Of a stretch of DNA of 64,000 nucleotides, positions 63,428 through 64,000 are shown piece after piece (within the stretch, counting starts at the first letter, position 1; the number at the start of each line of letters is the position of its first letter). The position numbers and the translations under genes are program-made. Under the pieces are notes generated by a model. The model saw nothing but the letters and a program-made list of their open reading frames with translations, was not told where the DNA came from and ran no database searches. The DNA lies in NCBI GenBank assembly GCA_032173965.1, contig CM063284.1, forward strand, positions 111,512,410-111,576,409. Direction: 5' to 3'. Source of the DNA: Sitta carolinensis. Taxonomy: Eukaryota; Chordata; Aves; Passeriformes; Sittidae.

Positions 63428-63780
63428 AGTTTCACAGACTCATAGAAGAATTTCAAGCCCTTTACCCCTTCAAAGATGGAAAACCCACTCCAATATTTGA
63501 CCATCTTTATGGTAAAATTTTTTCTTATACTTAGAGTTTCCCGTGCAACATCTTAAGTCCATTGCCTATCACTGGACACATGCAGGAGAATCTGACTGTC
63601 TTATCTGTAGCCTGAGGACAGGTGTTCTCTGAGCCTCCTCTTCTCCCATCTGAATGGAGTTATAAGCATCACATGCGTGCTCCCCAGCCCTCTGACCAGT
63701 CTGGTGGCCTGCTGCTGGATTTCCTCCAGTATGTCAATATTTTTGCTCTACTTGGAGACTTCTTTTCATCCCCAAACTGA
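63428..63780 (-). mobile_element. CR1 LINE 3' fragment, 5' end fused to U6
   Basis: On the minus strand about 350 bp of CR1. Plus-strand landmarks are the terminus around TTCACAGACTCATAGAAGAA, TTATGGTAAAATTTTTTCTT, ACATCTTAAGTCCATTGCCT, GTCTTATCTGTAGCCTGAGG and GATTTCCTCCAGTATGTCAA. The CR1 match runs to the block read on the minus strand as CAGTTTGGGGATGAAAAG (CR1: CAGTTTTGGGCTCCCCAG). Immediately beyond, at 63781, the sequence switches to U6 snRNA in the same orientation. Only 3' non-coding and tail sequence is present, so the copy cannot move by itself. Confidence 0.88.
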
Positions 63781-63849
63781 CTTGTGCAGGCATCATGCTA
63801 ATCTTCTCTATCATTCAAGTTTTAGCATATACTCTGCCAACAAAAGCAT
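63781..63849 (-). pseudogene. U6 snRNA pseudogene (5' ~71 nt), joined to CR1
   Basis: The minus strand matches U6 nucleotides 1 to about 71. It starts ATGCTTTTGTTGGCAG (U6: GTGCTCGCTTCGGCAG), contains an intact GAGAAGATTAGCATG block and ends CCTGCACAAG (U6: CCTGCGCAAG). About three quarters of positions agree by eye. The ACAGAGA box has lost two bases, while the AGC triad survives in TTAGCA. The 3' third of U6 is absent and CR1 sequence follows directly at 63780. U6 acts in the spliceosome core, but this copy cannot: it is truncated and mutated, and no U6-type promoter (TATA box, PSE) is evident upstream. Alternatives are a separate U6 pseudogene later hit by CR1, or a template-switch product; the shared orientation and clean junction favour the latter. 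Confidence 0.85.
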
Positions 63850-64000
63850 GATTTCATTAGAAGATAAGCCAGAACATTATTTTTTTTTTAAAGGAAGAAA
63901 CATGGGGACAATGGAAATGTAAGGCTTTTAACCCCTTGCTACCTTCCCCTCTATTAGGCAATGTGTCCTTATGTTCTGGTCTTTTTCTCAGCCTACAGTT
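63850..64000. other. unique flanking DNA
   Basis: About 150 bp beyond the U6/CR1 junction with nothing recognisable. A short A/T-rich run lies near 63880. Confidence 0.6.

Noticed and set aside
1..64000. CRISPR arrays, operons, endogenous retroviral LTRs or gag/pol frames
   Set aside because: No regularly spaced repeats, no tightly packed ORFs, no tRNA primer-binding site and no paired long terminal repeats were seen; the window is vertebrate-type non-coding DNA.

Overview
The window looks like a non-coding stretch of a bird genome (at least a sauropsid). Nine fragments of the CR1 LINE family are present, several with the avian-type 3' end built on the octamer ATTCTATG. There are no L1/Alu-type repeats, the base composition is AT-rich, CpG is scarce, and no long gene-like reading frame, operon or CpG-island promoter is visible. 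Most of it reads as intron or intergenic DNA.

Layout. 1-8307: unique DNA with two long T tracts and one weak exon-like segment. 8308-9102 (minus): a CR1 3' fragment whose truncated 5' end lies against the Pol III terminator of a well-formed tRNA-Ala(AGC) gene. 9103-28026: unique DNA, two small CR1 tails, weak exon-like segments, a 31-bp tandem duplication and more T tracts. 28027-28735 and 39990-40567 (plus): two CR1 pieces that still show relics of the reverse-transcriptase catalytic region. 40568-54979: unique DNA with a CR1 tail, an ORF-dense patch near 48.7-49.4 kb, a possible exon at 50739, a MIR-like relic and a perfect DR5 nuclear-receptor site at 54832. 54980-55463 (minus): another CR1. 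55464-59941: the best coding candidate, a 96-bp exon at 56641-56736 on the plus strand, followed by a possible terminal exon at 58335 and a MIR relic. 60051-63427: unique DNA with a cluster of NKX2-type sites at 61883-61951. 63428-63849 (minus): a CR1 3' fragment fused at its 5' end to the first ~71 nt of U6 snRNA.

Main point. Two of the three minus-strand CR1 copies carry a Pol III transcript (tRNA-Ala, U6) directly at their 5' breakpoint. The U6 case has the structure expected if the CR1 reverse transcriptase jumped from its own RNA to a small nuclear RNA during insertion, as described for U6/L1 chimeras in mammals. The tRNA case is either the same kind of event using an unprocessed pre-tRNA, or a CR1 insertion exactly at a Pol III terminator. 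This reading rests on sequence patterns and family knowledge recalled by eye; no database search was possible.

If the 56641 exon is real, the plus strand is transcribed and much of the window is probably intron. All seven T-rich tracts of 24 bases or more lie on the plus strand, which agrees with that. I could not name the gene.
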